A stretch of DNA of 64,000 bases. It comes from Phycisphaerales bacterium (GTDB taxonomy: Bacteria; Planctomycetota; Phycisphaerae; Phycisphaerales; UBA1924). Position 1 is the stretch's first letter. Every line of letters starts with the position of its first letter. The position numbers and the translations under genes were made by a program. The notes beneath the pieces are model-generated. The model did not search any database, had not been told where the DNA came from, and saw only the letters and a list, made by a program, of their open reading frames with translations. Positions 26,641-36,617 of this stretch are shown here, in pieces. Location of the stretch: positions 558,001-622,000 of the forward strand of contig JASBRY010000009.1 of the NCBI GenBank assembly GCA_030149165.1, read 5' to 3'.

Positions 26641-26681
26641 TTGTCAAATAACGCTCTGAGTCATGATGTATACTGAGCATC
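26641..26681 (+). promoter_or_regulatory. Possible promoter with a near-leaderless transcript
   Basis: TATACT at 26669-26674 lies only 7 bases before the ATG at 26682, so transcription from it would start at or next to the start codon. TTGTCA at 26641-26646 is 22 bases away, too far for an ideal -35. No Shine-Dalgarno sequence is present before this ATG. Confidence 0.35.
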
Positions 26682-28169
26682 ATGATTTACTTTGGTGCGA
26701 TATGTGTTGTGATCTCGATTCTATTGGCCGTTCTCTCATGGCGTGGATTTATTATCAAGCGCGGTCAGTTCTGTAGAAAATGCAAATTCGATCTCGCCGG
26801 CTCAAGCATGTATGAAGACGAACGCTGTCCAGAGTGCGGGAGCACGATTCACTTACAGCGCAACAGGCGATCCAGTCTCAGGAATCGATGGATTCCCGGG
26901 CTTGTTACCGCGGCGGTCTTCCTTCTCCTGGGATCAGGATTGATCGGTCTTTCAAGTGGCGCCAACACCAAAGCGGTCATCGCGAGACTTCCCAACCCGA
27001 TTGTGTTGTGGCTGACTAGTCTGGGTGTCGATGAAGGGCTCGATGAGCTGGTGGTCAGGACATCCGCAATACCGAACACGCTGTCAAACAAGGAGTGGGA
27101 TCGCGCGATCGAACTCGGGCTTGACTTCCAATCGGACACTTCTCTCAAATGGGACATGCGATGGGGACAGGTCCTCTTTGACTCAGTGATGCACGACAAG
27201 ATGAGCGACCCTCAGCTTGCGCGGTATGTCACAGCAGGAATCCAGTTTGATTTACAAGTTCGAGCCAATGTGTATCCGTACACGGTCCAAATTCCGAACC
27301 AGTTGCTTCGTTCTCAAAAGCGCATGGAACCTATCAGCGGCGGAAGAACTGGGCTCATCCTGCTTGATCAATTGACTTCGTATGGCATCGTTGGTCAACC
27401 ACCAGAGCGCACGCAGATGATGCGCGAACGCAACTACTACCTCGATATTTTCAACGATGGTCCTAAATCGATGGGATCGATCGGCATGGATCGCCCGCTC
27501 GGATTAAAACCCGACGATCAAGTCGAGTTATATTTCGAGTACCAAGTACGGCTGAAGCGAACTGAGGGAAGCGAACCCCTCATTGATGAAACGGTACGGA
27601 AGGAGTTCACGATAACAATCGTTGAGCCAGAAACTCCACTGATCGAGGTGGTGGAGAATGCAGTCTTAGCGCAAGCGTTGGTTGGCTCAATGCATATCTG
27701 GCCGCTCGTTGTCACAGAAGAGTTCAACGACGGATCACAGGGCAAACCCCTTGCTTCAGCGAGCACAGTCATGATCAATGATCCGCCTGCTTTTCCATTT
27801 GCGCATCGCATATTCCTTGTCTTTGATGATTTCGAGACTCAAGCAGGGAGACTCGTGCATGGCTCATATGACAACAGCGGGATAGGAGGGCTCATCTTGC
27901 TCAGTCCAAACCGCTCGCATGGACTGACACCCGAGGATGCGGAGATACTCCACGCGAAGTTGCTCGAATCAGACACGGTCACGGTTGAACTACGCACAGA
28001 TCCGACTCTACTGCTCTACGAACCATTGGTGTCTGAGACTTTGGGCGTCAACATCACTTTCAAAGATGTTCCGATCCGAGTTGTCTCTCAATATGATCAG
28101 TATACAGGGTATGAGATGAATGACAGTATTAAACCAAGTGGTTTTACCGTCATTGATTCGGTTCCCTAA
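26682..28169 (+). CDS. Zinc-ribbon membrane protein of unknown function
   Basis: The protein (495 residues) starts with a span (3-22), then a zinc ribbon with Cys pairs CRKCKFDLAG and CPECGSTIHL (about 31-58), then a second span (about 70-90) with a large soluble domain of about 400 residues behind it. The two-span topology with an N-terminal ribbon facing the cytoplasm is a common planctomycete pattern. The ribbon motif C-x2-C-x-F/Y-x-L-x-G is shared with the two proteins at 62504-63537. No enzymatic motif is recognised. The gene is monocistronic, bounded by phoU and by the bidirectional terminator after the 16S gene. Confidence 0.8.
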   Translation: MIYFGAICVVISILLAVLSWRGFIIKRGQFCRKCKFDLAGSSMYEDERCPECGSTIHLQRNRRSSLRNRWIPGLVTAAVFLLLGSGLIGLSSGANTKAVIARLPNPIVLWLTSLGVDEGLDELVVRTSAIPNTLSNKEWDRAIELGLDFQSDTSLKWDMRWGQVLFDSVMHDKMSDPQLARYVTAGIQFDLQVRANVYPYTVQIPNQLLRSQKRMEPISGGRTGLILLDQLTSYGIVGQPPERTQMMRERNYYLDIFNDGPKSMGSIGMDRPLGLKPDDQVELYFEYQVRLKRTEGSEPLIDETVRKEFTITIVEPETPLIEVVENAVLAQALVGSMHIWPLVVTEEFNDGSQGKPLASASTVMINDPPAFPFAHRIFLVFDDFETQAGRLVHGSYDNSGIGGLILLSPNRSHGLTPEDAEILHAKLLESDTVTVELRTDPTLLLYEPLVSETLGVNITFKDVPIRVVSQYDQYTGYEMNDSIKPSGFTVIDSVP

Positions 28170-28194
28170 CTGTATGCCAGGAGTGGGGCGCACT

Positions 28195-28221
28195 AAAAAA
28201 CCTGCTCTTTCAAGCAGGTTT
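28195..28221 (-). terminator. Terminator of the 16S rRNA transcript, possibly bidirectional
   Basis: A perfect 9-bp stem AAACCTGCT/AGCAGGTTT with a 6-base loop. On the minus strand it is followed by TTTTTT and ends the 16S transcript about 230 bases after the rRNA. On the plus strand it can also stop the upstream gene (tail TTTCGTT). Confidence 0.8.
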
Positions 28222-28388
28222 CGTTCGCGGCTTTTGACCGGTGAACAGTTGGGTCCATCTTTATGACTTGTTACCAAGTCACTATCTCCCCATTGAACCT
28301 CGCGAGAGATCAATGTAGTGGGAGGCAAGAATATGCTCATAGTCTTGATCCGGTTCGCACCGGGACGATTCGCTAACTGATAAACAGC

Positions 28389-28408
28389 TAGGGTTTCGTA
28401 CAATCAAG
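28389..28408 (-). other. 3' arm of the pre-16S processing stem
   Basis: The RNA here (CTTGAT...ACGAA...CCTA in transcript sense) is complementary to the segment just upstream of the 16S 5' end (29920-29940: TAGG...TTCGT...ATCAAG). Together they form the long-range stem usually cut by RNase III. A small hairpin CTAAGG/CCTTAG (28410-28426) sits between this arm and the mature 3' end. Confidence 0.65.
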
Positions 28409-28420
28409 TCTAAGGAAATC

Positions 28421-29909
<1,489 letters not shown>

Positions 29910-30317
29910 AATATTGTTGCTTGATATAAGACGAATCCTACATCAATACGCATCAAATGAAGCCGATCCGACTTTCCCGGTCGTGCCTACAAAGTAGGGC
30001 GTACCGGGCCGGTCATCACATACGATTTCTCGTTTGTGCCTGAGACGGCAAGTCTCAGGTTTGTTACACTCAAAGTGTAGTTCTATATTTAGAAAATATA
30101 GGGCTTCCACTTGCACAAGAATGTAACGACAACAGGTTGTGATGCCTGTTGAAGCAGTTGTATACACAACGACATGCTCGCTATAGAGCCCGGTGTGCAC
30201 CGGTGTCGCCGCGTCACATTCTTGCGGTGGACCCAACTGTTCACTTGTCAAAGAAGCCGATCAGGGGGCATCAAGCCCGTCTGATTGTCTCGCACACTCT
30301 TTCGAGTGGCGAGGGAG
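29910..30317 (-). other. Structured 5' leader of the 16S transcript
   Basis: No protein gene fits in this stretch. It contains five clear hairpins in a row: CCTGAGAC/GTCTCAGG (30038-30058), ACACT/AGTGT (30065-30077), CTATATTT/AAATATAG (30083-30101), CAACAGG/CCTGTTG (30130-30151) and CCGGTG/CACCGG (30190-30203). The 5' arm of the processing stem lies at 29920-29940. The leader may carry antitermination and processing signals; no canonical boxA was identified with confidence. Confidence 0.6.
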
Positions 30318-30345
30318 AGCATAGACATCAACTTCGCAAGGTCAA
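30318..30345 (-). promoter_or_regulatory. Putative promoter of the 16S rRNA gene
   Basis: On the minus strand TTGACC (30345-30340) and TATGCT (30323-30318) are 16 bases apart, about 410 bases before the mature 16S 5' end and 95 bases after the comF stop. Further TTGAC-type hexamers lie just upstream, so tandem promoters are possible. Confidence 0.55.
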
Positions 30346-30439
30346 ACTTTGAGCGTCAACTTATTGCTCAATTTCTTCCTCTTTTGACGATACAGGTCAA
30401 TTCTTGCCCAAATTCCTCGGCTTGCCCTGATCCCCAAAC

Positions 30440-31198
30440 TCACCCTCGATCTTGCTCGCCCGCTCGAGCGATGCTCATGGCCCAAATTTCGCAGTTTTGG
30501 GTGCTCGGGAGTGTCTTGAGTCCCCCCCTCAAGACTTGGCACGCCTCGCCGAGGGTTGCTCCAGTCGTGCGGACATCGTCGAGCACAACCAACGCTCGGA
30601 TCGGGGTCCTCAAGGCTCGTTTGAGTCTGGATTGATCGACAAAGAAGCCGCCTTTGATGTTCTTGAGCCGAGCCGTTGCCGAGAGTCCGACCTGCTCCTC
30701 ACGAGGCCTCGCTCCGAGCAGTCTGCGGACTGGAATCTTGCTCTGTTTGCTCATCCCAAGAGCAATCACTTGTGTGTGATCCACACCTCGCGCGATCCGC
30801 CGACGATGGGTCATCGGGATCGGGACGATGCACAGTTCATTGGGAGACCATTCGAGCATCTGGATTGTATCAGACAGCTCATTCCCAGCGGCAGCGCCGA
30901 GTTCCATTCCAGTCTTGCGCCATCTGCGGAACTTCAGATCCAGGATTGCGTCTTTGATGATCCCCTCGTAGCGCCCAAGCCGAAGGGCGCGATCCCATTG
31001 CAGCTTGATCGATCGGCACGAAGCGCACCCGTCTCCATCAGTCTCGTGAGGCCCAACGGATCCGGCGCACCTCCAGCAGACAGAGTCGCGCGGTTCAGGA
31101 TCCCAGTCGAATCGTTTCGCGGCTTTCGCAAAGGACAAGCCGCGCCGACCGAGCAACTCGATCTCGACGCTGTCCACGATCTGCTCGATTGTGTTCAT
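30440..31198 (-). CDS. comF: ComF family phosphoribosyltransferase-like protein
   Basis: ComF proteins are needed for handling single-stranded DNA during natural transformation in several bacteria. The 252-residue protein has an N-terminal zinc finger with Cys pairs CWRCAG and CASC, then a PRTase-like domain with VPIPMTHRRRIARGVDHTQ and the PRPP-binding motif VVLDDVRTTGATL. The D-D-x-x-T-T-G-A-T motif is intact, so PRPP binding is plausible, though no reaction is established. The start is 3 bases after the mcsB stop. The mcsA-mcsB-comF order suggests cotranscription; nothing in the gene itself explains the link with protein-arginine phosphorylation. Confidence 0.92.
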   Translation of the reverse strand: MNTIEQIVDSVEIELLGRRGLSFAKAAKRFDWDPEPRDSVCWRCAGSVGPHETDGDGCASCRSIKLQWDRALRLGRYEGIIKDAILDLKFRRWRKTGMELGAAAGNELSDTIQMLEWSPNELCIVPIPMTHRRRIARGVDHTQVIALGMSKQSKIPVRRLLGARPREEQVGLSATARLKNIKGGFFVDQSRLKRALRTPIRALVVLDDVRTTGATLGEACQVLRGGLKTLPSTQNCEIWAMSIARAGEQDRG

Positions 31199-31201
31199 TG
31201 A

Positions 31202-32296
31202 TTACTTCGCGTTTAATCGATCACGAACAAGTTTCGCACGCGCGACGCGTCGTTCGCTCTGAGAGAGATCGATCCCCACCACACGCTGGAGATGTCCCGG
31301 CTGGATCATGAGTAGTAGATCATGCACCGTTGCGAGCGTGACATCGGGGATCACTTTGCAGAGCACACCCAAACGGACCATCCCCAGATGCTCGAGCGCT
31401 TCGTCGGGTTTGAGCAATCGAGCGTTCTGCAGTATCCCCATCGCTCGGCAGACCTTGTCCTCAAGCAGCATCCGATTCTCCGTCATCAGCTGTGCCCGTG
31501 CATGCTGCTCGTAGCGCACGATGCTCGGGATAACCTCGCTCTCGATCTCACGGAGGAGCATCTCGTCGCTGCGTCCGAGCGTGATCTGATTGGAGATCTG
31601 GTAGAACTCTCCCGCGGCTTGGGACCCCTCGCCGTACAGACCTCGCACGGCGAGACCCATATCACTCGACGCGTTGCGGACCTTCTCGAGTTCCCCTGTG
31701 ATTTTGAGTGCCGGCAGATGCACCATCACCGAAAGCCGAAGACCTGTCCCGACATTGGTGGGACACGCGGTGAGGTAACCAAACTGGGGATGGAACGCAT
31801 AGTCGACAATCTCTTCGATGCCGTCGTCGAAGTTGTTGATCTCGTCGAGACACGAAGCGAGGTCAAGTCCTGAGCGGATGACCTGGATCCGCAGGTGGTC
31901 TTCTTCGTTGACGAGGATGCTGACGCGTTCGTCTGGTTCAATGACCGCGACCCCTCTGGGAGAGTCCGGGCCCCCTTCGCCGTTGGAATAGCGTCCGCGC
32001 GCGTGTTGTCTGGACATGAGTTGGCGCTCGACGAGGAGTCGTCGTTCGATCGGTTCTGAGTTGCGGAGATCAAACCAGCGGATGCGTGATCCGGAGGGAT
32101 ATCCGAGCGATTCGATACAGCGCCTGCATATCTCCATGATCTGCGATCGATCCGCAGAACTCGCGGCGGGGGGGAACGGGAATCCAGCGAGATTGCGAGC
32201 CGCGCGAGCTCGTGAAGACATCACGACATCGCTCATCATGCCGTTGCCTCTAAGCCATTCGGTTGTTCCGGTCTGGATCGGTCCACCCTCGATCAT
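31202..32296 (-). CDS. mcsB: Protein-arginine kinase McsB
   Basis: McsB phosphorylates arginines of proteins and marks them for degradation by ClpCP. This 364-residue protein matches the length of Bacillus McsB. It has WLRGNGMMSDVVMSSRARAARN (start of the guanido kinase-like domain, here shown abbreviated), RLLVERQLMSRQH, VNEEDHLRIQ and the nucleotide-binding run LTACPTNVGTGLRLSV. The C-terminal dimerisation region LLLMIQPGHLQ follows. The ATG at 32296 has GAGGGA seven bases upstream and restores the family length; an ATG at 32389 would add 31 residues that do not look conserved. Its partner mcsA is upstream in the same operon. Confidence 0.93.
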   Translation of the reverse strand: MIEGGPIQTGTTEWLRGNGMMSDVVMSSRARAARNLAGFPFPPAASSADRSQIMEICRRCIESLGYPSGSRIRWFDLRNSEPIERRLLVERQLMSRQHARGRYSNGEGGPDSPRGVAVIEPDERVSILVNEEDHLRIQVIRSGLDLASCLDEINNFDDGIEEIVDYAFHPQFGYLTACPTNVGTGLRLSVMVHLPALKITGELEKVRNASSDMGLAVRGLYGEGSQAAGEFYQISNQITLGRSDEMLLREIESEVIPSIVRYEQHARAQLMTENRMLLEDKVCRAMGILQNARLLKPDEALEHLGMVRLGVLCKVIPDVTLATVHDLLLMIQPGHLQRVVGIDLSQSERRVARAKLVRDRLNAK

Positions 32297-32473
32297 GCCT
32301 TGTCCCTCGATCGAGATCCTGGGATTCGTTCCCGATTTTTTGGGATCGGGAAACTCTTGGGTGGGACCTGATGAATCGTTGGCCTGCATAGATCGGATCG
32401 CCTGTTCACGGATTCAGGGACTGGAGGAATGGGGATTGGTTCGACTGAACCACGCCGATGCGGAACGCAACGA

Positions 32474-33121
32474 TTACGAACTGTGTTCTGATTCCTTGAT
32501 CGTACTCGATTGAGTCGTCGATCGGATCTCGACCTGAGCCGATGGGAGCGACGCGAGGCGCGTCATCTCGTCGCGTAGCATTGCGGCTTGCTCATAGTCC
32601 TCGTGCTCCACGGCATGATTCAATCGTTTGCGGACTTCAGTGAGTCGCTGTTCGCGTTCGGACTCTCCTCCAAGGAGTGACTCCAGTCGCGAGCCGCCTT
32701 CGGTTTTGGAGAGCGATTCGAGCGCTCTTCGTGGGACTTTCCCGATGTGCTGCTCTCCGCCTTCATGAGCGCGAGCGATCAACGGCGAGAGCCGTTTCTG
32801 GAATGTCGAGTAGCAGCTCGGACATCCTAAGAGCCCAGTGTCTTTGAACTTGCTGTAGGTCATCGAGCACGACGGACAAGGCGGGATCGCGCCGGGCTTG
32901 GATCTGGAAGGACGCGGCTGATCTTTCTCGCCGACGGTCGGGATCGACAAGTTCTTTCCTGAAATGTAGTTGGAGATCAGTTGAGAGATCGGCATGTGGG
33001 GATCGGTCGAAACACCAAGTTTCGCGGCACACTGCTCACACAAGTGGCGTTCGACTTTCTTCCCATGCTGGATCAAAACCTCATGGATCGTCGCCTGCCT
33101 TTGTTGACATTCACAGAGCAT
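32474..33121 (-). CDS. mcsA: McsA-like zinc-finger, UVR-motif activator of McsB
   Basis: McsA activates McsB and delivers stress-response substrates. The 215-residue protein has a first zinc finger with MLCECQQR and LCEQCAAK, a second one with CPSCSMTYSKFKDTGLLGC followed by PSC, and a C-terminal UvrB/UvrC motif LTEVRKRLNHAVEHEDYEQAA that is the usual McsA signature. The ATG at 33121 is preceded by GGGAGG at 7 bases and begins right at the first zinc finger. It precedes mcsB by about 180 bases to the preferred mcsB start (84 to the upstream one). The stretch between them has no other gene. Confidence 0.9.
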   Translation of the reverse strand: MLCECQQRQATIHEVLIQHGKKVERHLCEQCAAKLGVSTDPHMPISQLISNYISGKNLSIPTVGEKDQPRPSRSKPGAIPPCPSCSMTYSKFKDTGLLGCPSCYSTFQKRLSPLIARAHEGGEQHIGKVPRRALESLSKTEGGSRLESLLGGESEREQRLTEVRKRLNHAVEHEDYEQAAMLRDEMTRLASLPSAQVEIRSTTQSSTIKESEHSS

Positions 33122-33225
33122 CCGGTGCCCTCCCAGTTGTAGCGATCGCGTGCGGTGGTGAGCGAGAACTCGATCAGCGATCAAAATGCGGTCCGTCTTC
33201 GGACTCCGATCATACTCGAAAAGGT

Positions 33226-33260
33226 CCCAAAACAAAAGAACCCACTCGCAAAGGAGTGGG
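33226..33260 (-). terminator. Terminator of rpmB
   Basis: On the minus strand CCCACTC/GAGTGGG with a 6-base loop is followed by TTCTTTTGTTTT. It lies 47 bases after the rpmB stop and before mcsA. Confidence 0.8.
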
Positions 33261-33306
33261 CAAAGTGTCATTTTTTACTGTGAAATAGGGGGTATTTCGT
33301 GTCAGA

Positions 33307-33600
33307 TCAGCCCTGCTGAGCTTCTTTTTGCTGACGCGTGTAGCCGTACTTCCGCTTCAGAGGCTTGGTGACGAGTCCTGCTTTGATCGCACGAGCGGAG
33401 ACATACACACGCTTGGCGTGCTTGTTGCCCTTGTCGTCGGTGATCTCAACATTCATCTTCTGAAGGTTGGGCTTGAAGGTTCGGCGAGTGATGCCGGTGG
33501 TCTTGAGACCGAAACCGCCCTTGGAGATCTTCGCACCGCCGTAGGCACGCTTTTTACCGAAGGTTGTCTTTTTGCCTGTGTAATGGCATTCGTAGGGCAT
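33307..33600 (-). CDS. rpmB: 50S ribosomal protein L28
   Basis: L28 is a small structural protein of the large subunit. The 97 residues carry CHYTGKKTTFGKK, TTGITRRTFKPNLQKMN and VYVSARAIKAGLVTKPLKRK, all characteristic of L28. The first cysteine of the classic CxxC zinc ribbon is present (MPYEC) but the partner cysteines are missing, as in zinc-independent forms. It has its own promoter and terminator, so it is probably a single-gene transcript. Confidence 0.95.
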   Translation of the reverse strand: MPYECHYTGKKTTFGKKRAYGGAKISKGGFGLKTTGITRRTFKPNLQKMNVEITDDKGNKHAKRVYVSARAIKAGLVTKPLKRKYGYTRQQKEAQQG

Positions 33601-33649
33601 GGCTCACCTCGTCAAACAGTCCGGCACTCACCCTGAGTTCCGGGTCACG

Positions 33650-33677
33650 ATGATAGCCCACCATTTCGCTCAGGCAA
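33650..33677 (-). promoter_or_regulatory. Putative promoter of rpmB
   Basis: On the minus strand TTGCCT (33677-33672) and TATCAT (33655-33650) are 16 bases apart, about 50 bases ahead of the L28 start. Confidence 0.5.
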
Positions 33678-33727
33678 GCCCTTGTGAGCACCTCGGATGC
33701 ATCAAATCTTGATTGGGCACAGATCCA

Positions 33728-34909
33728 TCACGCCCGGCGGGACAGATTCTCCCTCGAGAGCATCAGTTCCAGCGTCTGGACCACCAGATCCACCTCCCGA
33801 TTGGTCATCCATCCATAGAACGGCAAAGCGAGCGTCCGAGCACTCACAGACTCCGCGATCGGGAACGCTCCCTCACGATACCCGAACGCTTGCTGATAGA
33901 TCGGTTGCTGGTGGATGCATGGGAAGTAGTCGCTCGATCCGATGTCGTGGATCCGCAATCCATGGATAATGCGATCCCGCTCCTCGCGTGTGTATTCCGT
34001 GGACAAGCGCGGGACAAAGACGAACCAACTCATCTCGCACTCATCCGGGATCGTGGGGAGGATAAAGTCGTTCAGTCCCGCCATGCGCTCGATATACATC
34101 TCCGCTGTTGCGGATCGAGCGCGGAGGATCTCATCGAGTCGTTCCATCTGCGCCACGCCAAGCGCCGCGGAGACTTCCGACATGCGATAGTTGAATCCGA
34201 GCCGTTCGTGATGGAGCCAACTCCCAGCAGTGGATCCGCCTTCGATGGATCCCTTCCCTTGAACCGCTCGCCCGTGATTACGAAGCGATCGGCAGAGGTC
34301 CGCGAGCCGTTCGTCGTCGGTGACGATCATCCCGCCTTCACCAGTTGTGATCTGCTTGTTGGGATAGAACCCAAAGACCCCTGCGCGTCCAAACGATCCC
34401 GCGGCTTTGCCTTTGTATCGAGCGCCCAGCGCCTCGCAGCAGTCTTCAATCAGCGGGATCTCGTGTTTCGCGGCGATCCGTGCGTACGCGTCCATGTGCT
34501 CGGGATTCCCGAACGCCTCGACGGCGAGGATCGCTTTGGTGTTCGGAGTGATTGCTTTTTCGATCAGCTCGGGATCAGCGTTCAAGCTGCGAGGACAGAT
34601 ATCGACAAAGACTGGTTTGGCGCCGGCGTACAAGATCACATTCGACGATGCAATGAACGAGAACGGCGTCGTCACCACCTCGTCTCCAGGACCGATCCCC
34701 AGCGCGACCATCGTCATGTGCAATCCGGCGGTCCCTGATGAGCACGCGACGGCGTGGCGCACGCCGCAGCGCCGAGCGACCATCTCCTCGAACTGCTCGA
34801 CCATCGGTCCGATGGACAGTCTCCCAGAGCGGAGGACCTTGAGCACGAGTTCTTCCTCGTGGCGTGAGATGTTCGGACGACTCAGTGGGATTTCTTTATG
34901 CGACATCAC
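33728..34909 (-). CDS. DegT/DnrJ/EryC1/StrS family sugar aminotransferase
   Basis: Enzymes of this family transfer an amino group to keto-sugar nucleotides with PLP and usually feed O-antigen, capsule or glycan synthesis. The 393-residue protein has SSGTAGLHM, GDEVVTTPFSFIASSN, VEAFGNPEHMD, EDCCEALGARY and FYPNKQITTGEGG, with the PLP-binding lysine in NKQITTGEGG. The C-terminal half contains the acceptor-side motif RSLRNHGR. Which sugar is used cannot be read from sequence. No dehydratase or glycosyltransferase is adjacent; it is monocistronic between rpmB and dnaA. Two ATG codons at the start differ by one residue. Confidence 0.93.
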   Translation of the reverse strand: MMSHKEIPLSRPNISRHEEELVLKVLRSGRLSIGPMVEQFEEMVARRCGVRHAVACSSGTAGLHMTMVALGIGPGDEVVTTPFSFIASSNVILYAGAKPVFVDICPRSLNADPELIEKAITPNTKAILAVEAFGNPEHMDAYARIAAKHEIPLIEDCCEALGARYKGKAAGSFGRAGVFGFYPNKQITTGEGGMIVTDDERLADLCRSLRNHGRAVQGKGSIEGGSTAGSWLHHERLGFNYRMSEVSAALGVAQMERLDEILRARSATAEMYIERMAGLNDFILPTIPDECEMSWFVFVPRLSTEYTREERDRIIHGLRIHDIGSSDYFPCIHQQPIYQQAFGYREGAFPIAESVSARTLALPFYGWMTNREVDLVVQTLELMLSRENLSRRA

Positions 34910-34997
34910 TCAGATTGTCGGCACAACCACCCGCTCAGCACAACCCCCCACACAAAAGAATCTGCAGGAAATCTCGTATTCTGCCACGAATCGCCGT

Positions 34998-36617
34998 TCA
35001 CGCACGCTCGGCGAGTTGACGATGCGTCCTTCGCACACGATCAATCAACTCATCCACCAACGCGCCGACGGTCATCCCCGATTCAGGATCGGAAGGTCGG
35101 CACTGCTCGTTGGAAGCGATCCGTCCGTTGATCCGCTTCGCGGCCGTGATCACGGTCGAGTGGTTTGGTCGACCGATCGCGTGCGCGATCTCAGGGAAGC
35201 TGCTCGCCGTGAGTTTTCTCGCGATGTGGACGATCAGTTCCCGCGCCATCACCACAGTCCGATGCCGACCTCGTCCGGTCAGGTCACTGCGCGAGACTCC
35301 GAGATGCTCGAGCACGATGCGGATGATCAGATCGATCGGGATCGGTCCGAGCGACTGAGCCGCGTAGTTTGAGCCGCTCCGGAGTTGGAGTGCTTTGTGG
35401 ATGCTGGTCAGATTCATCGATCCGTTCTGATCCTGATCCAGCAAGCGAGACACGGCTTGGACTTGCACGATCGCGCCTTCGAGCTCACGCACAGAAGCGC
35501 CGCTCCCGATCCCGGTTCGATCGAGGATCGTTCCCAGTCCCGCGTCATCGATCGAGATCCCACGCTGCAGACAGATCTGTTTCGCAAGTCGCAGTCCCAG
35601 TTCACGATCCGGCGCATCGATCCGAGCGACCACGCCTCCGGCGAATCGCGAAGCGAGACCAGAGTTCAAGCGGGCGATCTCGTTTGGAGGCGCATCGGAC
35701 GCGATCAGGATCTTGGCGCCGCTCAGCGACAGCGTGTTGAAGATCTGCAACAGTTCGTGCTGAGTGGATTCTTTCCCGGCGACCATGTGCACATCATCCA
35801 GACAGAGGACATCCAGTCCCTTGAACTTCTTCTCGAACGCTTCGACGCTCTTGGTGCGGATCGCGTTGACGAAGGAGTTGGTGAACGCTTCGCCTGTGAT
35901 GTAGCGGACTTTGGCGCCTGGGAACATGCGGCGGTATCGCTGAGCGCTGGCGCGGAGGAGGTGGGTTTTCCCGAGCCCGCATCCGCCATGGATGTAGATA
36001 GGAGGGCAAGCGGACGCGGATTCGAGCACTGACTTGACAGCGCTGTACGCGAGTTGGTTGGATTTCCCGACGAGAAACGACTCAAAGGTGGGGCACGCCG
36101 GCGCTTTGGGGGACTGCTGTGCTGGTCGCTGCTGCTGAGGAGCCTGACGCGAGACGATCGAGTCGACCTTGCTCGGCGAGCCGGCTTGTCGACCTGGTAC
36201 ACCATTAACGGGAGGGGTGGGAGCTGTCTCGCGATCGTGGATCGAGAAGTGCACCGGGGCGTGGTCGCGACCAAGTTGATTGCTGACCTCGTTGCGGAGT
36301 TCGCTGCCGAGCCGGCGCTCGATCATATCGAGGGTGAATCGATCCGAGGCACGAACATGGAGTCCGCTCTCGTCGGCGTCGAGCTCAACTCCAGATCCGA
36401 GATAGCGGCGCACGCAGCTGACGCCGAGCCGAGACTCAAGACCTGATCGGATCTGCTGCGTGTTCAGTGTGACCTTGATTTGAGCATGCTCTGGTAGTTC
36501 GGTGTTGCATGGGATGCTCTTTTCGTTGTGTACTCGAAGCTCGGTCACTGCAGGCCTCTTGGTCGTCCGGGACCGCACAGGAGATGCGAGCGCGATCCGA
36601 TCGCGCTCCGCGTGCAT
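34998..36617 (-). CDS. dnaA: Chromosomal replication initiator protein DnaA
   Basis: DnaA opens the replication origin. The 539-residue protein has a poorly conserved N-terminal domain I, a Pro/Gln-rich linker (about 155-185), and the AAA+ core with Walker A GGCGLGKTH, Walker B LCLDDVHM, SDAPPNEI (sensor I region) and the arginine-finger segment GLASRFAGG. The C-terminal DNA-binding domain IV has the DnaA signature RPNHSTVITAAKR. The ATG at 36617 is used; a TTG two codons earlier is also possible. Unlike most bacteria, dnaN, recF or gyrB are not next to it, so it is a stand-alone dnaA. Confidence 0.95.
   Translation of the reverse strand: MHAERDRIALASPVRSRTTKRPAVTELRVHNEKSIPCNTELPEHAQIKVTLNTQQIRSGLESRLGVSCVRRYLGSGVELDADESGLHVRASDRFTLDMIERRLGSELRNEVSNQLGRDHAPVHFSIHDRETAPTPPVNGVPGRQAGSPSKVDSIVSRQAPQQQRPAQQSPKAPACPTFESFLVGKSNQLAYSAVKSVLESASACPPIYIHGGCGLGKTHLLRASAQRYRRMFPGAKVRYITGEAFTNSFVNAIRTKSVEAFEKKFKGLDVLCLDDVHMVAGKESTQHELLQIFNTLSLSGAKILIASDAPPNEIARLNSGLASRFAGGVVARIDAPDRELGLRLAKQICLQRGISIDDAGLGTILDRTGIGSGASVRELEGAIVQVQAVSRLLDQDQNGSMNLTSIHKALQLRSGSNYAAQSLGPIPIDLIIRIVLEHLGVSRSDLTGRGRHRTVVMARELIVHIARKLTASSFPEIAHAIGRPNHSTVITAAKRINGRIASNEQCRPSDPESGMTVGALVDELIDRVRRTHRQLAERA

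Noticed and set aside
30452-31201. Open frame of 249 codons on the plus strand opposite comF
   Set aside because: ComF has the PRPP-binding motif and zinc finger; the opposite frame has none and no ribosome-binding site.
33713-34738. Open frame of 341 codons on the plus strand opposite the DegT aminotransferase
   Set aside because: The aminotransferase is complete with its PLP lysine; the opposite frame is a composition artefact.
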